The notes beneath the pieces are model-generated. The model worked only from the letters and a program-made list of their open reading frames with translations. It was not told the origin of the DNA and made no database searches. A DNA stretch of 64,000 nucleotides from Nocardioides sp. URHA0020. GTDB lineage: Bacteria > Actinomycetota > Actinomycetes > Propionibacteriales > Nocardioidaceae. The stretch is taken from NCBI RefSeq assembly GCF_000620705.1, contig NZ_KK211168.1:58243-122242 (forward strand), read 5' to 3'. Positions 33,493 to 41,392 of the stretch are shown here, piece by piece. Positions within the stretch are counted from its first letter, which is position 1. Every line of letters begins with the position of its first letter. A program made the position numbers and the translations under genes.

Positions 33493-34353
33493 ATGTCCGA
33501 CGGGGCGTGGCGGCCGGAGGTGCTCGAGGGCGGCCGGGCGCAGGAGGGACCGGACCCGCGGGTCCGGGCGGTGCTCGAGGTGCTCGGTGGCCGCGGCACC
33601 GGTGACGTCGCGCAGCGGTGGTCGGTCGACCCAGCGGTGGTGCACCGCTGGGTCACGGCCTTCGTCGACGCCGGGACGGCCCAGGTCACCAACACCCCGG
33701 ACCCGGAGGCCGCCAACCAGCGCGACCGGTTCCTGGCGGCGTTCGCCCACGAGCTGCGCACGCCGTTGACCGTCGCGCAGGGCTGGGTGGCGATGCTCCA
33801 GGAGGACGAGCTGCCACCGAGGATGGTGGTCAGCTCGCTGGCCAAGCTGGAGGACGCGCTGGCGCGGCTCGCCGACCGGATCATCGACGTCGAGCTGCTG
33901 GCCGCGGCGTCGCTCGGGCTGACCCGGCTGGAGCCCAGGACGGTGACGATCGCCGGGCTGGCCGCGGACCTGCCCGACCTGGGCGAGATCGCCGGGCTGG
34001 GCGGCGACGTCGAGGTGACGGGCGATCCGGACCACCTGCGCCGCGTCCTCCGGGACCTCTGGCTCGCCGGACGCTCGATCCCCACCCCACGCGCGCTGCG
34101 ACTCGAGGTCGTCGAGGTCGGCCCCTGGCTGGAGCTGCGGGTGGTCCGCGAGGCGGACCCGATCGACGTCGAGGTGCTGCAGGCGCTCTTCGAGCCGTTC
34201 GACCTCAACGACGACGGGACCGGCGTGACGATCGGGCTCTACCTGGCTCGGGCCCTGGTGATCGCTCATGGCGGGACGCTCGGTGCCGATCAGGACGAGG
34301 ACGGCGCCGTGCTCTGGGTGCGGATCCCACGCCGTACGACGCACTCGACCTGA
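33493..34353 (+). CDS. HTH plus degenerate histidine-kinase-like protein
   Basis: 286 residues. Residues about 20-70 (VRAVLEVLGGRGTGDVAQRW, then VVHRWVTAFVDAG) resemble the helix-turn-helix of transposase or helix-turn-helix_29 type domains. Then comes a HisKA H-box with FAHELRTPLTVAQGW. The HATPase part keeps a G2-like stretch (GTGVTIGLYLARALVIAHGG). The N-box asparagine is missing (DLWLAGRS in place of NLLxNA) and the G1 box D-x-G-x-G is missing (READPID), so ATP binding is doubtful. No membrane or sensor domain. It may be a DNA-bound phosphotransfer or scaffold protein next to the SARP genes. Confidence 0.8.
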   Translation: MSDGAWRPEVLEGGRAQEGPDPRVRAVLEVLGGRGTGDVAQRWSVDPAVVHRWVTAFVDAGTAQVTNTPDPEAANQRDRFLAAFAHELRTPLTVAQGWVAMLQEDELPPRMVVSSLAKLEDALARLADRIIDVELLAAASLGLTRLEPRTVTIAGLAADLPDLGEIAGLGGDVEVTGDPDHLRRVLRDLWLAGRSIPTPRALRLEVVEVGPWLELRVVREADPIDVEVLQALFEPFDLNDDGTGVTIGLYLARALVIAHGGTLGADQDEDGAVLWVRIPRRTTHST

Positions 34354-34392
34354 CCCAGACCTGACCCTGACCTGACCCTGACCTGAGAGGCC

Positions 34393-34572
34393 ATGATGTT
34401 CAAGCTTGCCTGTGGAGACGTGATGCCGGGCTGCTCCGCCCGGTTCGAGCACCGCGACCGGGGCGACCTGCTCGGGCAGGTCGCGGCCCATGCGGCCAGC
34501 GCGCACGGGATCGCCGACATCACCCCCGAGATCTTCGCGGCGGTCGACAGCAAGATCGCGTACGCCGCCTGA
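34393..34572 (+). CDS. DUF1059 small metal-binding-like protein
   Basis: 59 residues (58 if the second ATG at 34396 is used; AGAGG sits 5 bases before it). The pattern FKLACGDVMPGCSARFEHRD, then LLGQVAAHAASAHGI, then ITPEIFAAVDSKI is that of DUF1059, with two cysteines and two histidines that could hold a metal. Such genes are common beside regulators and phosphatases in Actinobacteria. Function unknown. Confidence 0.85.
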   Translation: MMFKLACGDVMPGCSARFEHRDRGDLLGQVAAHAASAHGIADITPEIFAAVDSKIAYAA

Positions 34573-34588
34573 CCGGTAGGTTGCCGGC

Positions 34589-35128
34589 GTGCTCTGCCAC
34601 GCCTGCTACGCCGAACCGGCGCTGGTGCCGGACTGCGTCCACTGCCACGGCAGCGGGCGGGCGACGTCGATGCCGCTGTGCGACGACGCCTGGAACGAGG
34701 TCGTGCCCGGGCTCTTCCAGGGCGGCCACGACGTGCGCTCGCAGTCCGCGTCCGCCTGCGTGGTCGGAGCCGAGTTCGACCTGGTCGTCAGCCTGGCGAC
34801 GAGGCCCGGCTACGGACCCGCGGCCGGCGTGGAGCACGTCGTGCTGCGACTCGCGGACGCCGCGATCGACCCGGTGACCGCGGTGCGGGTCGACGAGGTC
34901 GCCGGCCGGGTGGCTGTTGCCCTGGCCGACGGTCAGCGGGTCCTGGTGCGCTGCTCGGGCGGCCTGAACCGCTCCGGGCTGGTCGTCGCCAGCGCCCTGG
35001 TGAAGCACGGGCGTACGCCGGACGAGGCGATCGCGGCAGTGCGGCGGGCGCGCGGACCGTGGGCGCTGACGAACCCCGGGTTCGTCGTACATCTGCGTGG
35101 CCTGGGATCCGAGGACGCCCACGCCTGA
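34589..35128 (+). CDS. Tyrosine-phosphatase-like protein with N-terminal Cys pairs
   Basis: 179 residues from GTG 34589. The CX5R loop VRCSGGLNRSG gives C122 and R128 as catalytic residues of the dual-specificity/tyrosine phosphatase fold, with D90 (RLADAAI) as a possible general acid. The N-terminus has two CxxC pairs (C3/C6 and C16/C19) that look like a small zinc ribbon. The start follows TAGGTT (34577-34582) by 6 bases, the layout of a leaderless gene. No signal peptide; a cytoplasmic phosphatase is likely. Confidence 0.83.
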   Translation: MLCHACYAEPALVPDCVHCHGSGRATSMPLCDDAWNEVVPGLFQGGHDVRSQSASACVVGAEFDLVVSLATRPGYGPAAGVEHVVLRLADAAIDPVTAVRVDEVAGRVAVALADGQRVLVRCSGGLNRSGLVVASALVKHGRTPDEAIAAVRRARGPWALTNPGFVVHLRGLGSEDAHA

Positions 35129-35173
35129 GAGTTCGCGTGACAGGCGACACATCGGGCAGTACCTTGCAGGGAC

Positions 35174-35187
35174 AAGAACCTGTTCTA
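35174..35187 (+). promoter_or_regulatory. KstR-like palindromic operator
   Basis: AGAAC-CT-GTTCT is a perfect 5-base inverted repeat with a 2-base centre, extended to CAAGAACCTGTTCTAG. It fits the TAGAAC-nn-GTTCTA pattern of KstR-type TetR repressors. It lies 15 bases before the ATG of the alcohol dehydrogenase, in the right place to block transcription. Confidence 0.55.
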
Positions 35188-35201
35188 GTTAGGGAGCCAG
35201 C

Positions 35202-36353
35202 ATGAAGACCCGCGCCGCGATCCTGTGGGAGCCGCACACCGACTGGAGCGTCGAGGACATCGAGCTCGACGCGCCCAAGAAGGGCGAGATCCTGGTCAAG
35301 CTCGCCGCCTCCGGCCTGTGCCACTCCGACGAGCACATGGTGACCGGTGACATGGTCCTGGACCCGGAGCTCGCCGAGGCCTTCGGGCTCAAGCAGTTCC
35401 CGGTGATCGGCGGCCACGAGGGCGCCGGTGTCGTCACCGAGGTCGGTCCCGACACCACGGAGTTCGAGGTCGGCGACCACGTCGTCTTCAGCTTCATCCC
35501 GTCGTGCGGCAAGTGTCCGTCGTGCTCCACGGGCAAGCAGCACCTCTGCGACCTCGGCGCCTTCCTGCTCAGCGGCATGCAGCTCTCGGACTTCTCCTAC
35601 CGCCACCACGCCAAGGACGGCCGCGACCTCGGCATCATGGTCGGGCTCGGCACCTTCTCGCCGTACACGGTGGTCAACGTCGACAGCGCCGTGAAGATCG
35701 AGAAGCACATCCCGCTCGAGAAGGCCGCCCTCGTGGGCTGCGGCGTGACGACCGGCTGGGGCTCCGCGACGTACGCCGCGGACGTGCAGTCGGGCGAGAC
35801 CGTCGCCGTCGCCGGGCTCGGTGGCATCGGCATGAGCGCGGTGCAGGGCGCGGCGATGGCCGGTGCCCGGTTCGTCGTGGCGATCGACCCGGTCGACTGG
35901 AAGCGCGAGAAGGCGCTCACCCTCGGCGCGACCCACACCGCGCCGAGCATGGTCGACGCGCAGGCGCTGATCAGCGAGATCACCTACGGTGCGATGGCCG
36001 ACAAGGCGATCCTCGCGATCGGCCTGGCCGAGGGCGAGCACATCGCTCCGATGATGTCGCTGATCAAGAAGGCCGGCCGCGTCGTCGTCACCTCGGTGTC
36101 GAACATGATGGCCGACGACGTGAAGCTCAACCTCTTCGACATGTCGATGCAGCGCAAGGAGCTCGTGGGCTGCATCTTCGGCAACGCCAACCCGCGCTAC
36201 GACATCCCGCGCCTGCTGAACCTCTACATGGACGGCAAGCTCAAGCTCGACGAGATGGTCACCCAGGAGTACACCCTGGACCAGATCAACCAGGGCTACC
36301 AGGACATGCGCGACGGCAAGAACATCCGCGGCGTCATCATCTACGACCAGTGA
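35202..36353 (+). CDS. NDMA-dependent alcohol dehydrogenase
   Basis: 383 residues, zinc-type medium-chain dehydrogenase. The catalytic zinc ligands are in SGLCHSDEH and GGHEGAGVV, the structural zinc cysteines in SCGKCPSCSTGKQHLC, and the dinucleotide loop is AGLGGIGMSAV. Length and sequence match the actinobacterial NDMA-dependent alcohol dehydrogenase family, in which NAD(H) is tightly bound and a mycofactocin-type or artificial acceptor re-oxidises it. The upstream KstR-like palindrome suggests control together with sterol or lipid catabolism. RBS AGGGAG precedes the ATG. Confidence 0.93.
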   Translation: MKTRAAILWEPHTDWSVEDIELDAPKKGEILVKLAASGLCHSDEHMVTGDMVLDPELAEAFGLKQFPVIGGHEGAGVVTEVGPDTTEFEVGDHVVFSFIPSCGKCPSCSTGKQHLCDLGAFLLSGMQLSDFSYRHHAKDGRDLGIMVGLGTFSPYTVVNVDSAVKIEKHIPLEKAALVGCGVTTGWGSATYAADVQSGETVAVAGLGGIGMSAVQGAAMAGARFVVAIDPVDWKREKALTLGATHTAPSMVDAQALISEITYGAMADKAILAIGLAEGEHIAPMMSLIKKAGRVVVTSVSNMMADDVKLNLFDMSMQRKELVGCIFGNANPRYDIPRLLNLYMDGKLKLDEMVTQEYTLDQINQGYQDMRDGKNIRGVIIYDQ

Positions 36354-36369
36354 CCTCGTAGCGCGTCGA

Positions 36370-36420
36370 GACACCAGAGATGGCTCCCGGGAGGTCCTCC
36401 CGGGAGCCATTCTGGGTGTC
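36370..36420. terminator. Bidirectional hairpin terminator
   Basis: A perfect 15-base inverted repeat, arms 36380-36394 and 36396-36410 around one central base, extended outward by GACACC/GGTGTC with small bulges. It lies between the convergent dehydrogenase and siderophore-interacting genes and can act on both strands. Confidence 0.75.
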
Positions 36421-36428
36421 TGGACGGA

Positions 36429-37238
36429 TCAGGCGACGTCGGCGTCCATCGCGGCGACGTAGTCGCGCTTGACCGCCCGCCAGGCCTCGTCGGTCATGGT
36501 GCGCCGCCAGTACGGCGAGCAGGACATGTCGGCGCGCGGCACGCCGCGGTCGCTGATCAGGTGCCGGCGGATCGCGCGGATCTCGTCGGCCTCGCCGTGC
36601 ACGAAGGCGTCGACGCGGCCCTCGGGGAAGGCCACGTCCGCGACGGCGTCGGGCAGCAGGTCGACGTCGTCGACGGCGCCGGTGCGGTGCAGCCAGAGCA
36701 GGTCGAGGTCACCCGCGCAGGTCAGCGGGATCTCGAAGCCGGGGCCGTCGCAGACCAGCCGCACGATCGCGCGGCGGCCGGCCGGGATGGCCTCGAGCGA
36801 GGCCGCGATCGCCGGCAGCGCCGACTCGTCACCGACCAGCAGGTGCCAGTCCGCCGTCGGGTCGGGCAGGAAGCCGCTGCCCGGGCCCTCGAAGACCAGG
36901 ACGTCGCCGGGACGGGCGGTGGCGGCCCACGGCCCGGCGGCGCCCTCGTCGCCGTGGACCACGAAGTCCAGGCTCAGCAGGCCGGCTGCGGCGTCCCAGT
37001 CGCGCACGGTGTAGCGGCGTCGCGCGGGCCACGTCTCCTTCGGCTGCGTCTCGCGCACCTCGGCGGGGGAGAAGACGGCGGCGTACGGCGCTCCCACCGG
37101 CGGGATCGCGACGTTGACGTAGGTGTCGGTCGCGTCGGGCATCGTCAGGCCGGCGAGGCCCTCACCGCCCAGCACGACCCGCACCAGGGTGGGCGTCAGC
37201 CACTCGGTGGTCTCGACGCGTCCGTGCCAGGTGGCCAC
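36429..37238 (-). CDS. Siderophore-interacting protein (FAD-dependent ferric-siderophore reductase)
   Basis: 269 residues, GTG start with AGAGG 7 bases upstream. The FAD-binding stretch RRRYTVRDWDA and the NADPH-side loop LLVGDESALPAIAASLE are the core of the ViuB/SIP family. The C-terminal DMSCSPYWRRTMTDEAW is also typical. It should release iron from imported ferric siderophores in the cytoplasm. A DtxR/IdeR-type box sits just upstream, so expression should rise when iron is low. Transcribed away from cobN. Confidence 0.92.
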   Translation of the reverse strand: MATWHGRVETTEWLTPTLVRVVLGGEGLAGLTMPDATDTYVNVAIPPVGAPYAAVFSPAEVRETQPKETWPARRRYTVRDWDAAAGLLSLDFVVHGDEGAAGPWAATARPGDVLVFEGPGSGFLPDPTADWHLLVGDESALPAIAASLEAIPAGRRAIVRLVCDGPGFEIPLTCAGDLDLLWLHRTGAVDDVDLLPDAVADVAFPEGRVDAFVHGEADEIRAIRRHLISDRGVPRADMSCSPYWRRTMTDEAWRAVKRDYVAAMDADVA

Positions 37239-37265
37239 GCTGGTTCCTCTCGTTGACTGTCCGAG

Positions 37266-37284
37266 TTAGGTTACCCTTCCCGCG
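37266..37284. promoter_or_regulatory. IdeR/DtxR-type iron box
   Basis: TTAGGTTACCCTTCCCGCG: the left half TTAGGTTA is a perfect half-site of the DtxR/IdeR consensus, the right half is weaker. On the minus strand it overlaps a -10-like TAACCT 30 bases before the siderophore-interacting gene, so bound repressor would block that promoter. Confidence 0.6.
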
Positions 37285-37318
37285 AACCCGGGCCGCAGGC
37301 CCGCGGCGCGGCGACCAC

Positions 37319-37324
37319 TAGGCT
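37319..37324 (+). promoter_or_regulatory. Candidate -10 box of the cobN riboswitch transcript
   Basis: TAGGCT lies about 12 bases before the first paired base of the riboswitch. Equivalent TANNNT boxes precede all four riboswitches in this window. Confidence 0.55.
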
Positions 37325-37336
37325 GGGCCGACCACG

Positions 37337-37439
37337 TCTCGTGGACCAGGAACCCGGTGCGAGTCCGGGGCGGTTCCGCCACTGTGAGGCCGTTCGCTGC
37401 GAGGCAGCGATCGGTCGAAGTCAGACACTGACCACGAGA
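37337..37439 (+). promoter_or_regulatory. Cobalamin riboswitch upstream of cobN
   Basis: The 5' arm TCTCGTGG (37337-37344) pairs with CCACGAGA (37432-37439) as the basal stem. Inside is the conserved core GAACCCGGTGCGAGTCCGG, followed by the B12 box CCGCCACTGTGA (37377-37388) and AGTCAGACACTGACC. It should bind adenosylcobalamin or another cobalamin and reduce expression of the cobN transcript. It ends 37 bases before the cobN start, leaving room to hide the RBS GAGGAGG. Confidence 0.93.
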
Positions 37440-37476
37440 CCTCCACCAACGACGGGCGAGAACCCCGAGGAGGATC

Positions 37477-40400
37477 ATGCGCATCGCGCTGCTCTCGACA
37501 TCCGACACCGACCTGCTCTCCGCCAGGGCCTCCGGTGCGGACTTCGTCTTCGCCAACCCGGCCCGTCCCGGTCACCAGTCCATGGCCGCGGTGATCGAGG
37601 GAGCCGACCTCGTCGTCGGTCGGATCCTGGGCTCGCCGCAGGACCTGTGCACCGGGTTCGCGCGGATCCGCGACACCGGGATGCCGGTGGTGGTGCTCGG
37701 CGGTGAGGCACAGCCCAGCGCCGAGCTGATGGAGCTGTCGACCGTCCCGGTCGGGATCGCCGCCGAGGCGCACCGCTACCTGGTCGAGGGCGGGCCGGCC
37801 AACCTCGCGCAGCTGCACGCGTTCCTGTCCGACACCGTGCTGCTCACGGGCGAGGGGTTCGAGCCGCCGCTCGTGGTCCCGCAGTGGGGGATGGCCGAGC
37901 GCGACGCGACCGGCGGACTGCCCCGCGTCGGCGTCCTCTACTACCGCGCCCACGAGACCAGCGGCAACGCCGCCTTCGCGCACGCGCTGGTCGACGCGAT
38001 CGACGCGACCGGCCGTGCGGTCGGCGTACCGGTCTTCGCGGGCAGCCTGCGCTCCGCACCGGACGAGCTGTACGACGCGCTCGCGACCCTCGACGCGCTG
38101 GTCGTCACCGTGCTCGCGGCCGGCGGCAGCAAGCCGGCCGGAGCGGGCGCCGGGGGAGACGACGAGGCCTGGGACGTCGAGCGGCTCCGCAGGCTCGACA
38201 TCCCGATCCTGCAGGGGCTCTGCCTCACCAGCAGCCGCGAGGAGTGGGAGGCGTCGAGCGACGGCGTGACCCCGCTGGACTCGGCCACGCAGATCGCGAT
38301 CCCGGAGTTCGACGGGCGGATCATCACGGCCCCGTTCTCCTTCAAGGAGGTCGACGCCGACGGTCTCCCGCGCTACGTCGCCGACCCCGAGCGGTGCGCC
38401 CGGGTCGCCGGCATCGCCGTCAACCACGCCCGCCTGCGCCACATCCCGGTCGGCGAGCGCCGGGTCGCGCTGATGCTGTCGGCGTACCCCACCAAGCACT
38501 CGCGCGTCGGCAACGCCGTCGGGCTCGACACCCCGGTCAGCGCCGTCCGGCTGCTGCGCCGGATGCGCGAGGACGGGTACGACGTCGGCCACCTCCCGGC
38601 CCTGGACCTCGACGACGAGACCGAGGCCGGCGACGCGCTCATCCACGCGCTGATCGCCGCCGGCGGTCAGGACGAGGAGTGGCTGACCAACGCGCAGCTC
38701 ACCGACGCGCACGTGCGGATCACGAAGGCGCAGTACGACGCGTGGACCTCCGACGTCCCGCGCGAGCTGATGGACGACATGGTGGCGGCGTGGGGCGAGT
38801 CTCCGGGCCAGCTCTTCGTCAACGACGCGGGCGAGATCGTGCTGGCGACCATCCAGGCCGGCAACGTGGTGCTGCTGATCCAGCCGCCCCGCGGCTTCGG
38901 TGAGAACCCGGTCGCGATCTACCACGACCCCGACCTGGCCCCGTCGCACCACTACCTGGCGGCGTACCGCTGGCTGGCGCACGGCTTCCGTGCCGACGCC
39001 GTCGTCCACCTCGGCAAGCACGGCTCGATGGAGTGGCTGCCCGGCAAGAACGCCGCGCTGTCCGCCGCGTGCGCGACCGACGCCGCGATCGGCAACCTGC
39101 CGCTGATCTACCCGTTCCTGGTCAACGACCCGGGCGAGGGCGCGCAGGCCAAGCGCCGGGCGCACGCCATGATCATCGACCACCTCATCCCGCCGATGGC
39201 CCGCGCCGAGACGTACGGCGACATCGCGCGGCTCGAGCAGCTGCTCGACGAGCACGCCAACATCGCGGCGATGGACCCGGCGAAGCTGCCGGCGGTCCGC
39301 GGCGAGATCTGGCAGCTGATGCACGCCGCCGAGATGCACCGCGACCTGGGGCTGGACGAGCGGCCGGACGACGAGGAGTTCGACGACTTCATCCTGCACG
39401 TCGACGGCTGGCTCTGCGAGATCAAGGACGCCCAGATCCGCGACGGGCTGCACGTGCTCGGCCAGCCGCCTGAGGGCGAGGCCCGGGTCAACCTGGTGCT
39501 CGCGATCCTGCGGGCCTCGCAGGTGTGGGGTGGTCAGGCCGCCGCCGTGCCCGGGCTGCGCGCTGCCCTCGGGCTGAAGGACGGTGCCCTGCGACAGGCT
39601 GAGGAGCCGGGACTCGTCGCCGTCGACGCGATCGAGTCGCAGGCCCGCGCGCTGGTGCAGCGGATGGAGGACGCCTCGTGGTCGCCGGACGCCGCGGCCG
39701 GCATGCACGACGACCCGGAGGTCCAGCGGGTGCTGCGCTTCGCCGCCGAGCAGGTGGTGCCGCGGCTGGCGCGCACGACCGACGAGCTCGACGCGCTGCT
39801 GCACGCGCTCGACGGCGGCTTCGTGCCGGCCGGGCCGTCGGGCTCGCCGCTGCGCGGGCTGGTCAACGTGCTGCCGACGGGTCGCAACTTCTACACCGTG
39901 GACCCGCGTGCGGTCCCGTCCCGGCTGGCGTGGGAGACCGGCCAGGCGATGGCGACCTCGCTGCTGCAGCGGCACCTCGAGGACACCGGCGACTACCCCA
40001 CCTCGGTGGGCCTGTCGGTCTGGGGGACGTCCGCGATGCGCACGTCGGGCGACGACGTCGCCGAGGTGCTCGCGCTGCTCGGCGTACGCCCGGAGTGGGA
40101 CGAGGCGTCGCGCCGCGTCAGCAGCCTGGCCGTCGTACCTCTCGATGAGCTGGGCCGCCCGCGCATCGACGTCACCGTGCGGATCTCGGGCTTCTTCCGC
40201 GACGCCTTCCCGCACGTGGTCGCGATGCTCGACGACGCCGTGCGCCTGGTGGCGGGTCTCGACGAGCCCGATGACACCAACTACGTGCGCGCCCACACCC
40301 GCGCCGACCTGGCCGAGCACGGCGACGAGCGGCGGGCCACGACCCGGATCTTCGGCAGCAAGCCTGGGTCGTACGGCGCCGGCATCCTCCAGCTGATCGA

Positions 40401-41064
40401 GTCCGGGAGCTGGCGCGACGACGCCGACCTCGCGGAGGTCTACACCGCCTGGGGCGGCTTCGCCTACGGCCGCGACCTCGACGGTGCGCCGGCCGCCGAG
40501 GACATGCGGGCCAACTACCGGCGGATCAAGGTCGCGGCCAAGAACATCGACACCCGCGAGCACGACATCGCCGACAGCGACGACTACTTCCAGTACCACG
40601 GCGGCATGGTCGCCACCGTGCGCGCGCTCACCGGCTCGGCCCCGCGGGCGTACGTCGGTGACTCGACCACGCCCGACGCCGTACGCACCAGGACCCTGCA
40701 GGAGGAGACCAACCGGGTCTTCCGGGCCCGGGTGGTCAACCCCCGCTGGATCTCCGCGATGCAGCGACACGGCTACAAGGGAGCCTTCGAGCTCGCCGCG
40801 ACCGTCGACTACCTCTTCGGCTTCGACGCCACGGCCGGGGTGGTGCACGACTGGATGTACGAGGCGCTCGCGCGGGAGTACGTGCTCGACGAGACCAACC
40901 GTGCCTTCATGACGAAGTCCAACCCCTGGGCGCTGCGCGGCATCGTGGAGAAGCTGCACGAGGCCAGGGACCGCGGCTTGTGGGAGGCGCCCGACCCGGA
41001 CACGCTGGCTGCCATGCAGCAGGTCTACCTGGAGCTCGAGGGCGACCTCGAGGACCGCGCGTGA
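37477..41064 (+). CDS. cobN: Cobaltochelatase subunit CobN
   Basis: 1195 residues, the full length of the family. It inserts cobalt into hydrogenobyrinic acid a,c-diamide in the aerobic pathway together with an AAA+/VWA partner, which here is the fused protein at 52138. Landmarks are HLGKHGSMEWLPGKNAALS, the GDIARLEQLLDEHANIAA region, FYTVDPRAVPSRLAWETG and FRDAFPHVVAMLDDAVR. GAGGAGG precedes the ATG and a cobalamin riboswitch lies in the leader. A run of dispersed repeats follows the stop before cobF. Confidence 0.96.
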   Translation: MRIALLSTSDTDLLSARASGADFVFANPARPGHQSMAAVIEGADLVVGRILGSPQDLCTGFARIRDTGMPVVVLGGEAQPSAELMELSTVPVGIAAEAHRYLVEGGPANLAQLHAFLSDTVLLTGEGFEPPLVVPQWGMAERDATGGLPRVGVLYYRAHETSGNAAFAHALVDAIDATGRAVGVPVFAGSLRSAPDELYDALATLDALVVTVLAAGGSKPAGAGAGGDDEAWDVERLRRLDIPILQGLCLTSSREEWEASSDGVTPLDSATQIAIPEFDGRIITAPFSFKEVDADGLPRYVADPERCARVAGIAVNHARLRHIPVGERRVALMLSAYPTKHSRVGNAVGLDTPVSAVRLLRRMREDGYDVGHLPALDLDDETEAGDALIHALIAAGGQDEEWLTNAQLTDAHVRITKAQYDAWTSDVPRELMDDMVAAWGESPGQLFVNDAGEIVLATIQAGNVVLLIQPPRGFGENPVAIYHDPDLAPSHHYLAAYRWLAHGFRADAVVHLGKHGSMEWLPGKNAALSAACATDAAIGNLPLIYPFLVNDPGEGAQAKRRAHAMIIDHLIPPMARAETYGDIARLEQLLDEHANIAAMDPAKLPAVRGEIWQLMHAAEMHRDLGLDERPDDEEFDDFILHVDGWLCEIKDAQIRDGLHVLGQPPEGEARVNLVLAILRASQVWGGQAAAVPGLRAALGLKDGALRQAEEPGLVAVDAIESQARALVQRMEDASWSPDAAAGMHDDPEVQRVLRFAAEQVVPRLARTTDELDALLHALDGGFVPAGPSGSPLRGLVNVLPTGRNFYTVDPRAVPSRLAWETGQAMATSLLQRHLEDTGDYPTSVGLSVWGTSAMRTSGDDVAEVLALLGVRPEWDEASRRVSSLAVVPLDELGRPRIDVTVRISGFFRDAFPHVVAMLDDAVRLVAGLDEPDDTNYVRAHTRADLAEHGDERRATTRIFGSKPGSYGAGILQLIESGSWRDDADLAEVYTAWGGFAYGRDLDGAPAAEDMRANYRRIKVAAKNIDTREHDIADSDDYFQYHGGMVATVRALTGSAPRAYVGDSTTPDAVRTRTLQEETNRVFRARVVNPRWISAMQRHGYKGAFELAATVDYLFGFDATAGVVHDWMYEALAREYVLDETNRAFMTKSNPWALRGIVEKLHEARDRGLWEAPDPDTLAAMQQVYLELEGDLEDRA

Positions 41065-41392
41065 GGGCGACGGTGGTTTCGAGGCTCGGGCCTGGCGGCC
41101 CTCGCACCTCAACCACCGGAGTCGGGGTCGTGGAGGCGGGCACGGTGGGGGTGGTTTCGAGGCTCGGGCCTGGCGGCCCTCGCACCTCAACCACCGGAGT
41201 CGGGCCTGGCGGCCCTCGCACCTCAACCACCGAGGGGACGGGGTCGGTGCGGGGACCGAGCCGTCGCTGGTCGAGCAGCGAGCGCCAGCGAGCGTCGTCG
41301 AGGCCCCGTGACCCCGGTCAGGGGCCGGCTCTCGCGCAGGTGCCCGGACGCGACTGCCGCGCCGGCTGCCCGCGCAACGGACGGCGCGACCG
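41065..41392. repeat. Dispersed intergenic repeats between cobN and cobF
   Basis: 328 bases without a gene. A unit of about 55 bases starting GGTGGTTTCGAGGCTCGGG and ending CTCAACCACCGGAGTCGGG occurs at 41072-41127 and 41150-41204, and a truncated third copy at 41200-41232 lacks the first part. A different element, GCTGGTCGAGCAGCGAGCG and on to GTCGTCGAGGCC, lies at 41266-41305. Both types are known to me as scattered intergenic repeats of Nocardioides-like genomes, and a relative of the first lies at the window's right end. The ends are inversely repeated, so the RNA could fold. Confidence 0.75.

Noticed and set aside
41072..41232. CRISPR-like repeats between cobN and cobF
   Set aside because: Units are about 55 bases with unequal, related spacing, no spacers of constant length and no cas genes; they are dispersed intergenic elements.
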